Shown here piece by piece: positions 1-9,496 of a DNA stretch of 64,000 nt. The first letter of the stretch is position 1, and every line of letters starts with the position of its first letter. The stretch lies in NCBI GenBank assembly GCA_964035575.1, contig OZ037844.1, positions 1,054,001 to 1,118,000 on the forward strand, read 5' to 3'. Below the pieces are notes generated by a model that saw only the letters and a list, made by a program, of their open reading frames with translations, did no database searches and was not told where the DNA came from. The stretch comes from Rhynchopus sp. YZ270_cl-10. Lineage: Eukaryota > Euglenozoa > Diplonemea > Diplonemida > Diplonemidae. A program made the position numbers and the translations under genes.

Positions 1-394
1 CCATATTGGCCATATCCTGTTTTTTTTTTGGGGGTGCCCATATTGGCAGCTGCCCATAGTAGGGGAGTTCCATCTATGAAAATGCATTGATCTCATCTTA
101 GTATACAGAGGTGGATCAATGCACTAAAATAGCCGAAAGAAAGAACCTTTGACCTCTTGTTCAAAAAATAAAGAAAAAAAAACCCCCACACACACACCAC
201 AGGGTTTCCGCCAAGGGGGTGTCGGTGGGGGCCCTGCTCACCCCAAATCTTTTTTTTCCAGAAAAATCCGGATTTCAAACAAAAAAAAAAACCATGAAGG
301 GCTAGAAATTTGACTGCATATTATAGTATCGCTTCAGCATCGGTGATCACCCCTGTCAAGGAACAACGTACTGTTTCTTTTTTTTTTTTTGCAA
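1..394. other. AT-rich spacer, no gene seen
   Basis: This stretch has A and T homopolymer runs and a short word, CCATATTGGC, repeated near its start. Short open frames here are low-complexity and have no recognisable domain. I see no RNA gene. Confidence 0.5.
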
Positions 395-438
395 ACTTGG
401 TTGTATTAGTGTAGCCACCCTAGAGTGTGCTCCACTAT
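395..438. repeat. 45-bp dispersed repeat, copy 1
   Basis: The block carries the words TTGTATTAGTGTAGCCACCC and TAGAGTGTGCTCCACTAT. The same block recurs near 11717, 17920 and 31991, with a diverged version near 9139. This copy lies about 320 bp beyond the stop codon of the minus-strand kinase gene. Its nature is unknown; it could be a small mobile repeat or a conserved 3' flank element. Confidence 0.7.
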
Positions 439-760
439 GTGTTTGTTCTCGCTTCGCTAAGTCACTTCGGGATCGTCCCAACCTGTAGAGATAAAATAGT
501 GTTGATAGGATGTTGTGTCTCTGGCGTTCACATGGTTACTACTGTATTGTCGTGATTGTTTTGGATAAGATTTGCTTATCAGTCCGATAGATCCTCTTGT
601 CTGTTCGTCCTGGTCTTGACAACATAACCCAAGAAAACGTAACAAAACGTGGAAAAAAAAGGGCGACAGTGACCTAGAAATGACATTCTCATTCTGGGGG
701 AATTTTTTTGAAAACCGGGGAAAACTAAAAGGTTTTTGTGATAAAACGCTATAGAGATCC

Positions 761-2653
761 CTACCCCCTTCCCCTTAACATACACTTATCTTCCAAGACC
801 TCTGCTAGGGAAGGACGTTTTGCTGGGTCTGGATGGATGCAGCGCAGCACTAATGAATGAAACGCACTCTTCTCTATGTCCGCAAGGGACTCCGGCGGGG
901 TTCCCTTCAGCTTCAGCTGGACAAGCTTGACCGGGTTCTTTGCCTCTTGGTAGGGAGAGCGTGCGGTCAGCATTTCCAATATCAACAGCCCAAAGCAGTA
1001 GATGTCCGCACGGAAGTCAAAGTCATCATCAAACTGTTCTGGCGCGAGATATGCTTCCAGGTTGTGCGGATCAACGATTTTGATCGTAAACTCGCCTTTC
1101 ATCGGCAGCAACACCGACATTGCAATACCAAGCCGTAAATTCCCATCTGTCATTGCGTGCACATAATATGGATTCACCCTACGGTGCAACACATTCCCTT
1201 CATGAGCTACTGCGAGCGCTTCTCCTATACGTTTCGCCTGCAACCTCACAGCACCCTCCGAATACGCACCCTTCTGCAACAACGAATGCAACGTACCACA
1301 GTACTGTCCATCTGTTACCCAGTAAACCTTGTCAATACCGTTTTCCCAGACCTCTCTGCATGAGACCAACCCAGGGTGGGTCAATGAAAGCATTGTGGAT
1401 TGGATATCAGCGGTGAGCATCGGCTTTGTGTAGGCCACCTTCCCAACCTCCACCTCATGCATGGTTACCGTCTGGGAGGTGTCCTTCACGGTCCCGAGAT
1501 ACGCGGTGTGGCAACGATCTGTTATCGTGATAGAGCCTCTGGTGTACCCGGCTTCGTGGAGAAGGTAGGTGGCGTACAGCTCGCGGCGCCATTCTTCGAC
1601 GTCCATATCAAGTTGTGCCGCCCCTGCTGTGATCGTTTCTGGAAAAACCCAATCATCGGCGGGCTGCAACGTATCATTGTGGTTTGCTTGGGAGAGTCCG
1701 TGCTGTAATAATAACGTTACCCCCATATCCGCAAGCTCTCTCTTCACCACCCGAGATATCCCTGTACTCACCAACTCTGGGGTGAGAGGTGTCGGTGCGG
1801 CTGCATCCTGCAGTTCTCTTAGTAAAGGCGCGAACACCGCATGAGAAAGCAACTCTGCTGCAGACGGCCGTTCCGACGCGTTTTTGTTGACACATTGTTG
1901 CACAAAATCTTTGTATTCTGGGGTCAAGCTTTGATTGGCGAAGAGCTCCCTAAGAGGCGGATCACCTTTTAGTGTCATTGCCATCACCTTCATTGGGGGA
2001 TACGATGCATAAGGTGGTGCTCCGTACGCAATTTCGATAGCGGTAATCCCGAGGGACCAGATATCCGCGCTTTTTTTGTAGCCCTTCATCGTGAGAACTT
2101 CGGGCGCCATCCAGCAGGGGGTGCCTACAAAGGTTTTGCGGGTGACGCTGGCACCGCGGTTGAGGGGTGCTTCACTGCTGACACCGAAGTCGGCCATGAC
2201 GATGTCGCCGGCTTCGCTGATGAGGAGGTTCGCCGCCTTCACATCGCGATGAATCTGATCGTTCTTATGAAAATACTGCAGTGCCAGCAACGACTGATAC
2301 AAAATCGCCACCAACAGAGTTTCGTTGACATACCAATGTGGCTGAACGCTTTTGGTCGATCGAATCGCATCAGCAATCGATCCAAACGGATAATAATCCA
2401 AAACCAACCACAAACAATTCCCCGAAGTGAAAGAACAATGCAACCGTAGCACGTTGTTGTGGTTCGACCTCCTCATAATCGAAATTTCATGTTGAAACTG
2501 CTCCAAATTCATATTTACTGCATCAAAATTAATGATCTTCACCGCCACCTCCGTGTCCAGAGACCTGCACCGCCCCCGATACACATAAGCAGTTGCCCCA
2601 CGACCCACAAGGTTCAACAGCTCATACCCCTCTTTCACAAGCGGATATGCCAT
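761..2653 (-). CDS. STE20/OSR1-like protein kinase with a second, degenerate kinase domain
   Basis: The 630-residue protein has two kinase-fold regions. Domain 1 (about residues 10-275) carries a complete active-site set: glycine loop VGRGATAYV, VAVK lysine at 39, HRDVKAAN at 135-142, DFG at 155-157, GTPCWMAPE at 178-185 and the DIWSLG block at 197-202. The GTPCWMAPE segment is typical of the STE20/GCK group, with OSR1/SPAK or STRAD relatives the closest in style. Domain 2 (about 370-620) keeps the late subdomains (LAPEQ, RADIYCFG, and KRPS near the end) but lacks a VAIK lysine, has HRR in place of HRD at 490-492 and shows no DFG, so it is probably a pseudokinase. The open frame is uninterrupted and its N-terminus sits at the correct distance from the glycine loop. 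The order kinase then pseudokinase is the reverse of JAKs. Substrates cannot be inferred. Confidence 0.9.
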   Translation of the reverse strand: MAYPLVKEGYELLNLVGRGATAYVYRGRCRSLDTEVAVKIINFDAVNMNLEQFQHEISIMRRSNHNNVLRLHCSFTSGNCLWLVLDYYPFGSIADAIRSTKSVQPHWYVNETLLVAILYQSLLALQYFHKNDQIHRDVKAANLLISEAGDIVMADFGVSSEAPLNRGASVTRKTFVGTPCWMAPEVLTMKGYKKSADIWSLGITAIEIAYGAPPYASYPPMKVMAMTLKGDPPLRELFANQSLTPEYKDFVQQCVNKNASERPSAAELLSHAVFAPLLRELQDAAAPTPLTPELVSTGISRVVKRELADMGVTLLLQHGLSQANHNDTLQPADDWVFPETITAGAAQLDMDVEEWRRELYATYLLHEAGYTRGSITITDRCHTAYLGTVKDTSQTVTMHEVEVGKVAYTKPMLTADIQSTMLSLTHPGLVSCREVWENGIDKVYWVTDGQYCGTLHSLLQKGAYSEGAVRLQAKRIGEALAVAHEGNVLHRRVNPYYVHAMTDGNLRLGIAMSVLLPMKGEFTIKIVDPHNLEAYLAPEQFDDDFDFRADIYCFGLLILEMLTARSPYQEAKNPVKLVQLKLKGTPPESLADIEKSAFHSLVLRCIHPDPAKRPSLAEVLEDKCMLRGRG

Positions 2654-2766
2654 TTTGTGGGGTGGAGGGGGTTGAGGGGGGGAGGGGCAGGGGTGGGGGG
2701 GTCTACGCCGACACTTTTTTGCTTTTTTGTTAATGATTTCCTGTGGTTGGTGGATGGGGGGTGGTG

Positions 2767-2925
2767 CACGACGTTGAAGTAAATTACTTTACTTGTGGTT
2801 TTACTTGTCATTTTTTTTTACTTGTGTTTAATCTGTACGCTTACGTTTTTACGTGTGCCACAAGTAAACTATTTTCACAAGTAAAATTACATGTAAAACC
2901 ACAAGTAATTTACTTCAACGTCGTG
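2767..2925. mobile_element. 159-bp foldback MITE upstream of the kinase gene
   Basis: The ends form a long imperfect inverted repeat: CACGACGTTGAAGTAAATTA at the left and its complement at the right. Internal motifs ACTTGTGG and CCACAAGT also pair. It begins 114 bp upstream of the kinase start codon and could affect that promoter. No coding capacity. The target duplication is not clear. Confidence 0.75.
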
Positions 2926-3025
2926 TGGGGGTGGTGGGGGGGATATGAAACATTGTGGAATGGTGAGGGGGGAGGTAACTATTGTTTGATTTGTTTTCTA
3001 AATAGCCGAAGAAGCCGGAAAAAAA

Positions 3026-3141
3026 GTAAGATTGACTTGAAATACAACAACCCTCTCGTGAACAGTGTACCTTGGTACCGGGGTGGACACTCCAACCATG
3101 CAGTCCCACTAATCCATTTCGTTTGCATCTGAAAAAAAAAG
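3026..3141. repeat. SINE-like dispersed repeat, copy 1
   Basis: This repeat holds the ordered words GACTTGAAATACAACA, CTCTCGTGAACAGTGTACC, GTGGACAC, CCAACCATGCAGT and ATCCATTTCG. Related copies lie at about 7887, 10670 and, more diverged, 59745. On the minus strand the unit ends in a T-run next to the GAAATACAA word, which is compatible with a Pol III transcript, but I cannot identify convincing A and B boxes. Confidence 0.65.
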
Positions 3142-3299
3142 TGAAGTTGACCACGCAAAACGCCAAAAGCTGACCGCAGGAACTGGAAATCCGCGGGTCA
3201 CCATATGTCCTCTCTTCGCGAAGGGGCACTGGGTTGGTTCCCCCTCCTCCCCCTTTGGGAAAACTATAGAAAACGACTTCAGGATATGACAGTTAAATG

Positions 3300-3460
3300 A
3301 AATAATAGTTATTTATTCACGTGAAATAAGATTCCCTTTATTTCACGCTCCCGGACTGGAGTCACAAGTGGGTTAATTTTCACGAGCGTAGCGAGTGAAA
3401 ATTATGAAACGCGTGTCTCCAGGCCAGGGAGCGTGAAATATGAATCTTATTTCACATGAA
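3300..3460. repeat. Foldback repeat with GTGAAATAA arms
   Basis: The left arm holds CACGTGAAATAAGATT and CACGCTCCCGGACTGGAG; the right arm is the imperfect complement with CTCCAGGCCAGGGAGCGTG and AATCTTATTTCAC. The middle contains GAGCGTAGCGAGTG, a small palindrome. It abuts the next inverted-repeat element and may be part of it. Confidence 0.55.
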
Positions 3461-3653
3461 TACAATATTTTATTCAGCGTTTGCGGAGGTCAAAGTACAA
3501 TTTCTACAGGGGGGCAGTCAAATAGGGTAGGTGTTATGAAAAAAATAAATGTGTATCCCCACCGGTTCCGCTTTAAGTAGGCAATCAACTTGTTGCCGAT
3601 CGTATATGTGTGCGGACGGAAGGGCTTTTAAGTAGGCAATCAACTTGTCACAG

Positions 3654-3962
3654 TCACGCCCCCGTGTGTCCGTTGCAGTGATCGCACTCCGTGCAGTTCG
3701 GGTACCCCGCAAACCCAGCAGCACACTCGTCGCACGTCGCACCAGCAAAGCGAGCGTTGCACGTGCACGAGCACTCTGTCTTGTTCATGTTGTGTGTCAC
3801 AGCACTGCTGTGCGACCTGCAGTGCACGTCGTCCGTGCACTCTGTGCACGCAGCACACTCGCCACAGCTTGCGCCAGTGAATCCGGTCGCACATGTGCTC
3901 ACACAGGTCGACTTATCCGCGTTGTGTGTCACAGACGTGCTGTGTTCACTGTATTGACACAA
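3654..3962 (-). pseudogene. EGF/laminin-EGF-like repeat fragment
   Basis: The frame encodes about 102 residues with regularly spaced cysteines in EGF-like order: CVSTCATGFTGASCGEC, then CSCTCNARFAGATCDEC, then AAGFAGYPNCTECDHC. Such modules belong to secreted or surface-adhesion proteins. There is no signal peptide or membrane anchor and the frame begins and ends abruptly inside an inverted-repeat element, so I read it as a captured piece of a larger host gene. The repeats CTGTGTGT and THN/SSAVTHN show an internal duplication of roughly 130 bp. A real, spliced, small gene cannot be excluded. Confidence 0.5.
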
Positions 3963-4240
3963 AATAATTCATTTTTGGACTTTTTCAAGCCAAAAATGGA
4001 ATGAAATAGTGGTGTATTCTGAGCGGAAACAGTGCGTGAAAATAAAAGGATTTTATTTCACTTTATATTCACGCAAAAAAAAGCTTTATATTACTGTGAA
4101 TAAAGTGCGTTTTCGCGGCTACTCCAACGTATTTCTCTGCGTGAAATAAGGCTCGCGTGAAAATAAAAAACGAATAAAGGCATCTTATTTTCACGCTACG
4201 GCTATTTTACGACCAAAACTTTATTTCACGTGAGTTGAAT

Positions 4241-4894
4241 CAGGGTTGTTTCTAGGATCTCGTTTTTTTTTCTCGGGGGGGGGTCAATTTTTTTCCCAAA
4301 AAAAATTTTTTTTCCGCCGGGAAAAAATGGTCTTTCAAGGGGTTTTGGGTATATTCCGAGCTTTCTCGACGAAGCCTCGATCTCACCAAGAAAACCCCAT
4401 ACCCCAAAGCTTCAGAATATCATGGTGGTATGTAGCTTCTGTGCGGGTATGAAACAGGTAAAGAAACGGTGGCCATGGTACCCAAAGGTTCCTGGCGAAG
4501 CCACGGTACGCAACATTTCAAAATTTGCGCTTAAAATTGCACTATTGTACAGCCAAACTATGTCATGGGAAGGGTGTGATGTAAGCTTGCGCCGCAGGCG
4601 CACGGTACGCTACTTTTATTCTTTTCGCCAAATCTTTTTTCACACTCCCATCACCGTTCCACGTGGTGTAGTCGGTGCGGGTGTTGTCGCTCTCACCAGT
4701 GCCAACACTGGTGGTGGGTGGAAAACGTGTAGTTCGGGGGGAACTATGTAATTTTTTACAGGGGGGTGAGGCTGACCAGCGCACCGTGCCAGATTCTGGG
4801 GGTAAAATTGACCCCCCCCGGGGGGGGTCAATTTGACCCCCCAGAATCTGGGGGGGGTCAGTGACCCCCCCCGACCCCCCTAGAAACAACCCTG
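4241..4894. mobile_element. Non-autonomous hAT-like element, 654 bp
   Basis: The terminal inverted repeat is CAGGGTTGTTTCTAGG at the left and its exact complement at the right. It is flanked on both sides by the 8-bp duplication AGTTGAAT (4233-4240 and 4895-4902). CAGGG termini plus an 8-bp duplication are hAT hallmarks. The interior has G/C homopolymer tracts and a 5'-truncated copy of the dispersed repeat that ends in CGCACGGTACGCTAC. There is no transposase. Confidence 0.88.
4422..4632. repeat. GTACG-type dispersed repeat, 5'-truncated copy
   Basis: It matches the 3' half of longer copies at 30790 and 46617: GCGAAGCCACGGTACGCAAC, GCGCTTAAAATTGCA, ATGTCATGGGAAGGGTG and TTGCGCCGCAGGCGCACGG, followed by a T-rich run. 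It lies inside the hAT-like element. Confidence 0.75.
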
Positions 4895-6661
4895 AGTTGA
4901 ATAATGCCAATCTTATTTCACTGTCCCCTGTAGAAATTGTACGTGACCTCCGCAAAAAGACGAATAAAGAAAACACTTTTTCGTTTATCGCACCGCAAAA
5001 GGTTTGTGTTTTTCACTGATGAATGTGAGTGATGTTAGTGGAAAAACAATACGCTAAAGCGGGCACGCACCATCCGTCGTTTTCCATTTCTATTCGTCAA
5101 TGCTTGATAACACAACTATAGAAAGCCGGGAGAAAAAAAACTGTAGTTGTTGCAGGCACCTCCGACTGACCCACGTACGATGCAAGCCATCCAGATAAAA
5201 GCACAAAAAAAATAACCGAAGAATCCGAAGTAAAGATAGGGAGAAGAAACATAGAGAGAAAAAGGTGTAAGATGTGTCACCTACCGCTCGACAACCACCC
5301 CAACCAAGAGGTGGGTTCAGTCTTAAGTGTTACCCCAAAAAAGGGGAGACTCGGGTGTCTGCAGATCTGTTGGTTGTTTACCTGTTATTTATTTTGTCTG
5401 TTTTTTCTCTTTAACTTTCATGGGGGGTAAGGGATAGCACGATAAAGAGGCACTCTAGTGGGACTCGCTAAACAATAATCACCTTTTTTTTTTTGAATAA
5501 AAATGAATGGAACGAAGGGTTGCGGTGGAAGGAGGGATTTTAAAATTCTGAAAAACGTAGCTAAAAAAAAACCCCCTTGGTTTGAGATAAAACAAAAGAA
5601 AAAAAATTCGAAGCATAAAATTTTTGTTTGATTATGGACTACGTATCGCAAGATCGCAGCCACGGTTTTTTCTTCACAGGATCCTTAAAAGAGAGCAAAT
5701 AGAGGCACAAAACATAACAGTGTATTCTAACATAAAGTACAGGTGTAGGGATCAACCAAAAATGATCCCTTCTTCTTTTTTCCCTTTTTGGTGTATGATT
5801 ATTTTATACACACAAAAGAATGAAAAGAAAGTGAAGTTTACAGTGCAAAACGCCTCTGGGACGCACTGACACTCCGCGGGGTTGTCGAACCCCCCGGAGT
5901 GTTGCACTTTGGAGTTACTCACAGGGAAACTGTAAGCAGGCAGACACACAGTCATTTCTGCATAAAGAAAAAAAAATTGTAAATTCTAAGCCTCGTGTTT
6001 GCGTGGTCACCTTCCAAGATGAAATGAGCTTCGCATTACGGATCTAAAAGAGGGCGGGAAGGGAATAGCGATGACAAAGGACAACTTTCGCTTCGCAAAC
6101 GGGAGAAGGAGAAGAAGAAGAAAAAAAATACCAAAAGAACCACAATCGACACTGCTGGTTAGAGTGCAGTAAAAAAAGGGCTGACACAGTTTGCCTTTGC
6201 GTCTTGTTTTGTTGCACCCCCCGCTTCTTCCCCTTTTAAGAGGCCCTTGAAATAGGATCACTCTATCAACTCCCTGAGGAACTATTCATACCCACGCCAA
6301 ATAGAACAAAAGAAAACATCAGTAACAGAACCTCGTTAGAGTGTGTGTGGGGGTTTTGAAAGTTTGTTTGTTTTGTTTTTGTTTGTTTTTGTGTTTTTGC
6401 TACTCTGTTTGTTTTGTTTTGTATTTCATTGTAGTACTTTGTAAGTTGAGAGTGTGTGGGGGGGAAGGAAATCTCCAACTTTGGCAAAACGGTGATATTG
6501 TTTTTCTTTTTTTTGATAAATTGTTGGAATGTAGTTGCCATCTGTGCAAGCTCCATTTTCCACATTTTTTTTGATTTTTTTTTGTTCGAACAGTTTTCTA
6601 ATTTTTTCTTCCCCCACCCGGATGGCCACAACAAAACAGAGGGGCCGGGAGAAATGGGATC

Positions 6662-6752
6662 CCGGTAACAAAAAACCGACCGTAAAATTGTATGACCTTT
6701 TCCGTGTTTTTAGGGGAGTTTGACCTTTTTTACGGTCGGTATATGTTACCGG
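6662..6752. mobile_element. 91-bp foldback element
   Basis: CCGGTAACAAAAAACCGACC at the left pairs with GGTCGGTATATGTTACCGG at the right with about three mismatches, around a 38-bp loop. It is too short to encode anything. It is probably a MITE end-to-end derivative. Confidence 0.6.
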
Positions 6753-7886
6753 TACGGTAGATCAGTTTATGATTATATCTTCCCCTATCTGGATCCAATC
6801 AATCTCTTCGCGAATGTGGAGTTACTGTACTTTCACCGTCGCCCCGTTCTCAAAAATGATTGAGATTTATGCAGACGGCCCTTTTTTTTTCGTTCATGTG
6901 AAGGATAGCTATTCCGTTGAGGATTGTGAAACCCTGAATGAGTGAAGACTGCTTTTTTGACGTATGGTAGGCGTAAAACGAAAAAAATAAAAATAAGTTG
7001 AAAGTGCAAAAAAAAAAAAAACGCTCACCGTTCATCGGCGGACGCAGAGCACGATAAAAGAAACTGACAGATGGGATGTGCCCCACTGTGTCACATATTT
7101 TAAATATTTCCCCATTTACCGTCATGCTGAGAGAACGCTGGGGGGAAAAAAATCGGAGACATATAACTTAACATAACTGAAACACCTTCGGAGATGAATT
7201 TTTTGCCTCATGCATGCATCTCGTTGGTAAAAAAGGGGGCTGGGGAGAGGAAGAAGTTTGTAAGATGATCCTAAGCTGCTTGTGCTTAATCATCAAAGAG
7301 TGAGGTAAAGAAAAGGGGGGGAAGGGAAAGGGAAAAAGGGAAAAGGGGATCCTAGAAAGACTACAACAAACCCGCAGGGACGTCAATGGTCTTTTCTCTC
7401 GTTCTCTTTTAACGGTTATTGAAACATTGCTGGTTTTCTATATTTTTTACTTTGAGATCTGTATCAGGGCGGTATGCTTTGTTTTTTCGTTTATATTTGT
7501 TGTGCTTGGTGTTGGACACGACATAAACCAGGCGCATTTTGTTGCCGTCTCTAACTCCATTTTTCGCTTTTTTATTTTTTTTTTGAAAATGTTGGCTGCA
7601 AGATATCCTAACCTCGCATGATTCACCTTTTGAAAAAAAAAGAGAGAAAATATGGGTATTTTGCCAAAATGTCAAACAAAAGTGTATTTTTTCCCAAAAT
7701 CCCCAAAACCCGCCAGAAAATGGTTTCTGGGTGATTATAGGCACCTATCGGCGCTAATTGTCGGTAAAACAGCAGTTTTTTTTTTGGCAGAGACCCAGTA
7801 CAAAAATAAATCTACTGTGTCAGTCACCGTGGTGAGGATCCCAAACACAAAAAAAGAAAAAGAAAAGAAATCTCAGGAAGAAGAAA

Positions 7887-8017
7887 AAGTTGACTTGAAA
7901 TACAACAGCCCCCTCTCGTGAACAGTGTACCTTGGTACATGACCGGGGTGTATCGGAGGGTGGACACCCAATCATGCAGTCCTACAATCCATTTCGTAGT
8001 TTACATCTGAAAAAAAT
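7887..8017. repeat. SINE-like dispersed repeat, copy 2
   Basis: The block shares TTGACTTGAAATACAACAG, CTCGTGAACAGTGTACCTTG, GTGGACACCCAA and ATGCAGTCCTACAATCCATT with the copies at 3026 and 10670. It has a few extra bases in the middle relative to the first copy. Confidence 0.7.
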
Positions 8018-8441
8018 GGAAATTGTAAAAGAAACACATGCAGAGGTGTCTTGAACAAAGAGCGATCTGGAGAAACCCTTGCAAGACAGACCTACTTCTA
8101 GCTTGCACCTATCAGCTTAAAAGAGGGTTTTGTTGATAACGGATACGGGCACATCGATAACACTTAGGCTTATGCGACACAAACGGGTGCAGGGGTGGAG
8201 TAAGGAAAATACGGGGTGAGAAGACTATGAAACACAACGACGGAGTTAGATTTTTTTTGCTTTGCTTTTTTTTTTTCGATAAATTTGTTAAAGTAGTGCA
8301 GTTGCCTCGGTTGTGTTGCCACAGTTTGTGCAAATCTCCACTCTCACTTTAGTATCAACAATCACCCTTGACAGAGGACGGGGTTCTGTACATACAAAGT
8401 CGCCCAAAAGACCAAATGAATTTCAAAGGTAATGCAGAGTA

Positions 8442-9100
8442 CCGGCCGCGTACATATTACGTCGCGTACTAATTAAGTCGGTTAGGGCAAATGCCGACTT
8501 AATTAGTACGCGACGTAATAAGTGTGCGACGTAATTAATTTTTTGAAGAAAAACAAAATCTACGGACAAGGTGAGTGGGAAGGATGTCTGGCATTTCTCT
8601 TGGTGTTGGCGTGTTGGCCCTCGGCCCTTTACAAGGTTACATTGGGAAGAGATTGCAACATGCAAACAAAAATTTTTTTTTAAATCTTTGTTGAAATATG
8701 AACGAATGGCTCAAATTGCGGATTTGAGGAACTCCATTGGTACTTCCCACTCCTCTTGCGCATACGGAGGTACTAGACGCACTGTGGCAGAGTTCTCATC
8801 GATTTCTTCCACCTTACCCTGTGCCGTCTACACGCGCCGCGTGTTGGGTTTGTTCTCCTCCTCGTTCACACGATCTGCGATGACTTCGGGATTGTGTGGG
8901 TTTGGTGGTATCCCCCCAGTAATGTGCCCACACCAGCTGTGTTCCAACATGATTACTCCCACTTTTTTTTTCACCTTACGGTGTGTACTAATTACGTCGC
9001 TTTTTGGGCGCCCGCGGGCCCCCAAAAAGCGACTTAATTAGTACGCGACGTAATAAGTACCCCCCGTAATAAATACGCGACGTAATATGTACGCGGCCGG
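8442..9100. mobile_element. TA-flanked TIR element, 659 bp, with captured coding sequence
   Basis: The outer 27 bp are perfect inverted repeats beginning CCGGCCGCGTACATATTA, and TA lies directly outside both ends (8440-8441, 9101-9102). Subterminal hairpins repeat the words GTACTAATTAAGTCG and CGCGACGTAAT. The end design (TA, G/C-rich tip, then ATTA-containing palindromes) resembles the elements at 30074, 38998 and 60410. It encodes no transposase; the interior has a minus-strand coding fragment. Confidence 0.88.
8720..8998 (-). pseudogene. Captured 3' end of an unknown gene inside the TIR element
   Basis: On the minus strand one frame reads KKKVGVIMLEHSWCGHIT, continues through PNPHNPEVIADRVNEEENKP, meets a single in-frame TAG, then runs on as GKVEEIDENSATVRL and EEWEVPMEFLKSAI before a TGA. 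Mixed residues and balanced codon use look like real coding DNA, and the last part resembles an SH3-like or Tudor-like barrel. Because one stop lies inside and the piece is enclosed by transposon ends, I read it as a transduplicated fragment. I do not recognise the parent gene. Confidence 0.5.
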
Positions 9101-9138
9101 TATCCACACACATGAAATTACTTATTTTCTTTGAAAAA

Positions 9139-9180
9139 CTTGGTATCAGTGCGGCACACCCGAGGACGAGCTCCACTATA
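9139..9180. repeat. 45-bp dispersed repeat, diverged copy
   Basis: It reads ACTTGGTATCAGTGCGGC then ACACCCGAGGACGAGCTCC and ACTATA. It is closest to the copy at 31991. It lies 320 bp beyond the stop codon of the membrane-protein gene. Confidence 0.6.
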
Positions 9181-9496
9181 CAAAAAAAAAAAAACAAACA
9201 CACGCACTTTTATTTTACGGTTACCTACCGAGTAGACGGCCTCTCGCTTGGTGGGTAACTAGCGTCTGTACCCAATATTGACCAAAGTCGTTTGTGATAC
9301 GAAAGGTACAGACATCGTTCATCTCCTCAACACTTAAGAGCAACCATTTTTTGAATTTTTCTGTTCCTTTTTTCTGTTCCATCGACATTGCTTTGACCAA
9401 TATCGACAAATAAAAAAAAAACTGTCAAAAAAATTGTGAGATGGACCTCATCACCCCCGCTCCCTCGCCCTTAACCTTCCTCCGCATCGTTTCTTT

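Larger units (their letters stand above)
3463..4975. mobile_element. TIR element carrying an EGF-like gene fragment, with a nested hAT insertion
   Basis: Inverted arms are visible at 3474-3513 (TTTGCGGAGGTC, GTACAATTTCTACAGG) and 4923-4960 (CCTGTAGAAATTGTAC, GACCTCCGCAAA). Between them lie a cysteine-rich coding fragment, stretches built from GTGAAATAA words, and a complete hAT-like MITE. No transposase is present, so it is non-autonomous. The exact outer ends and target duplication are uncertain. Confidence 0.6.
4976..8441. other. Repeat-rich spacer without a supported gene
   Basis: This 3.5-kb stretch holds homopolymer runs, fragments of dispersed repeats (CTCCGACTGACC near 5158, the GTTGAAAGTGCAAA family near 6998 and 5838), a small foldback at 6662-6752 and one SINE-like copy at 7887. 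Open frames are short and of low complexity. I see no conserved domain and no RNA gene. Confidence 0.5.
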
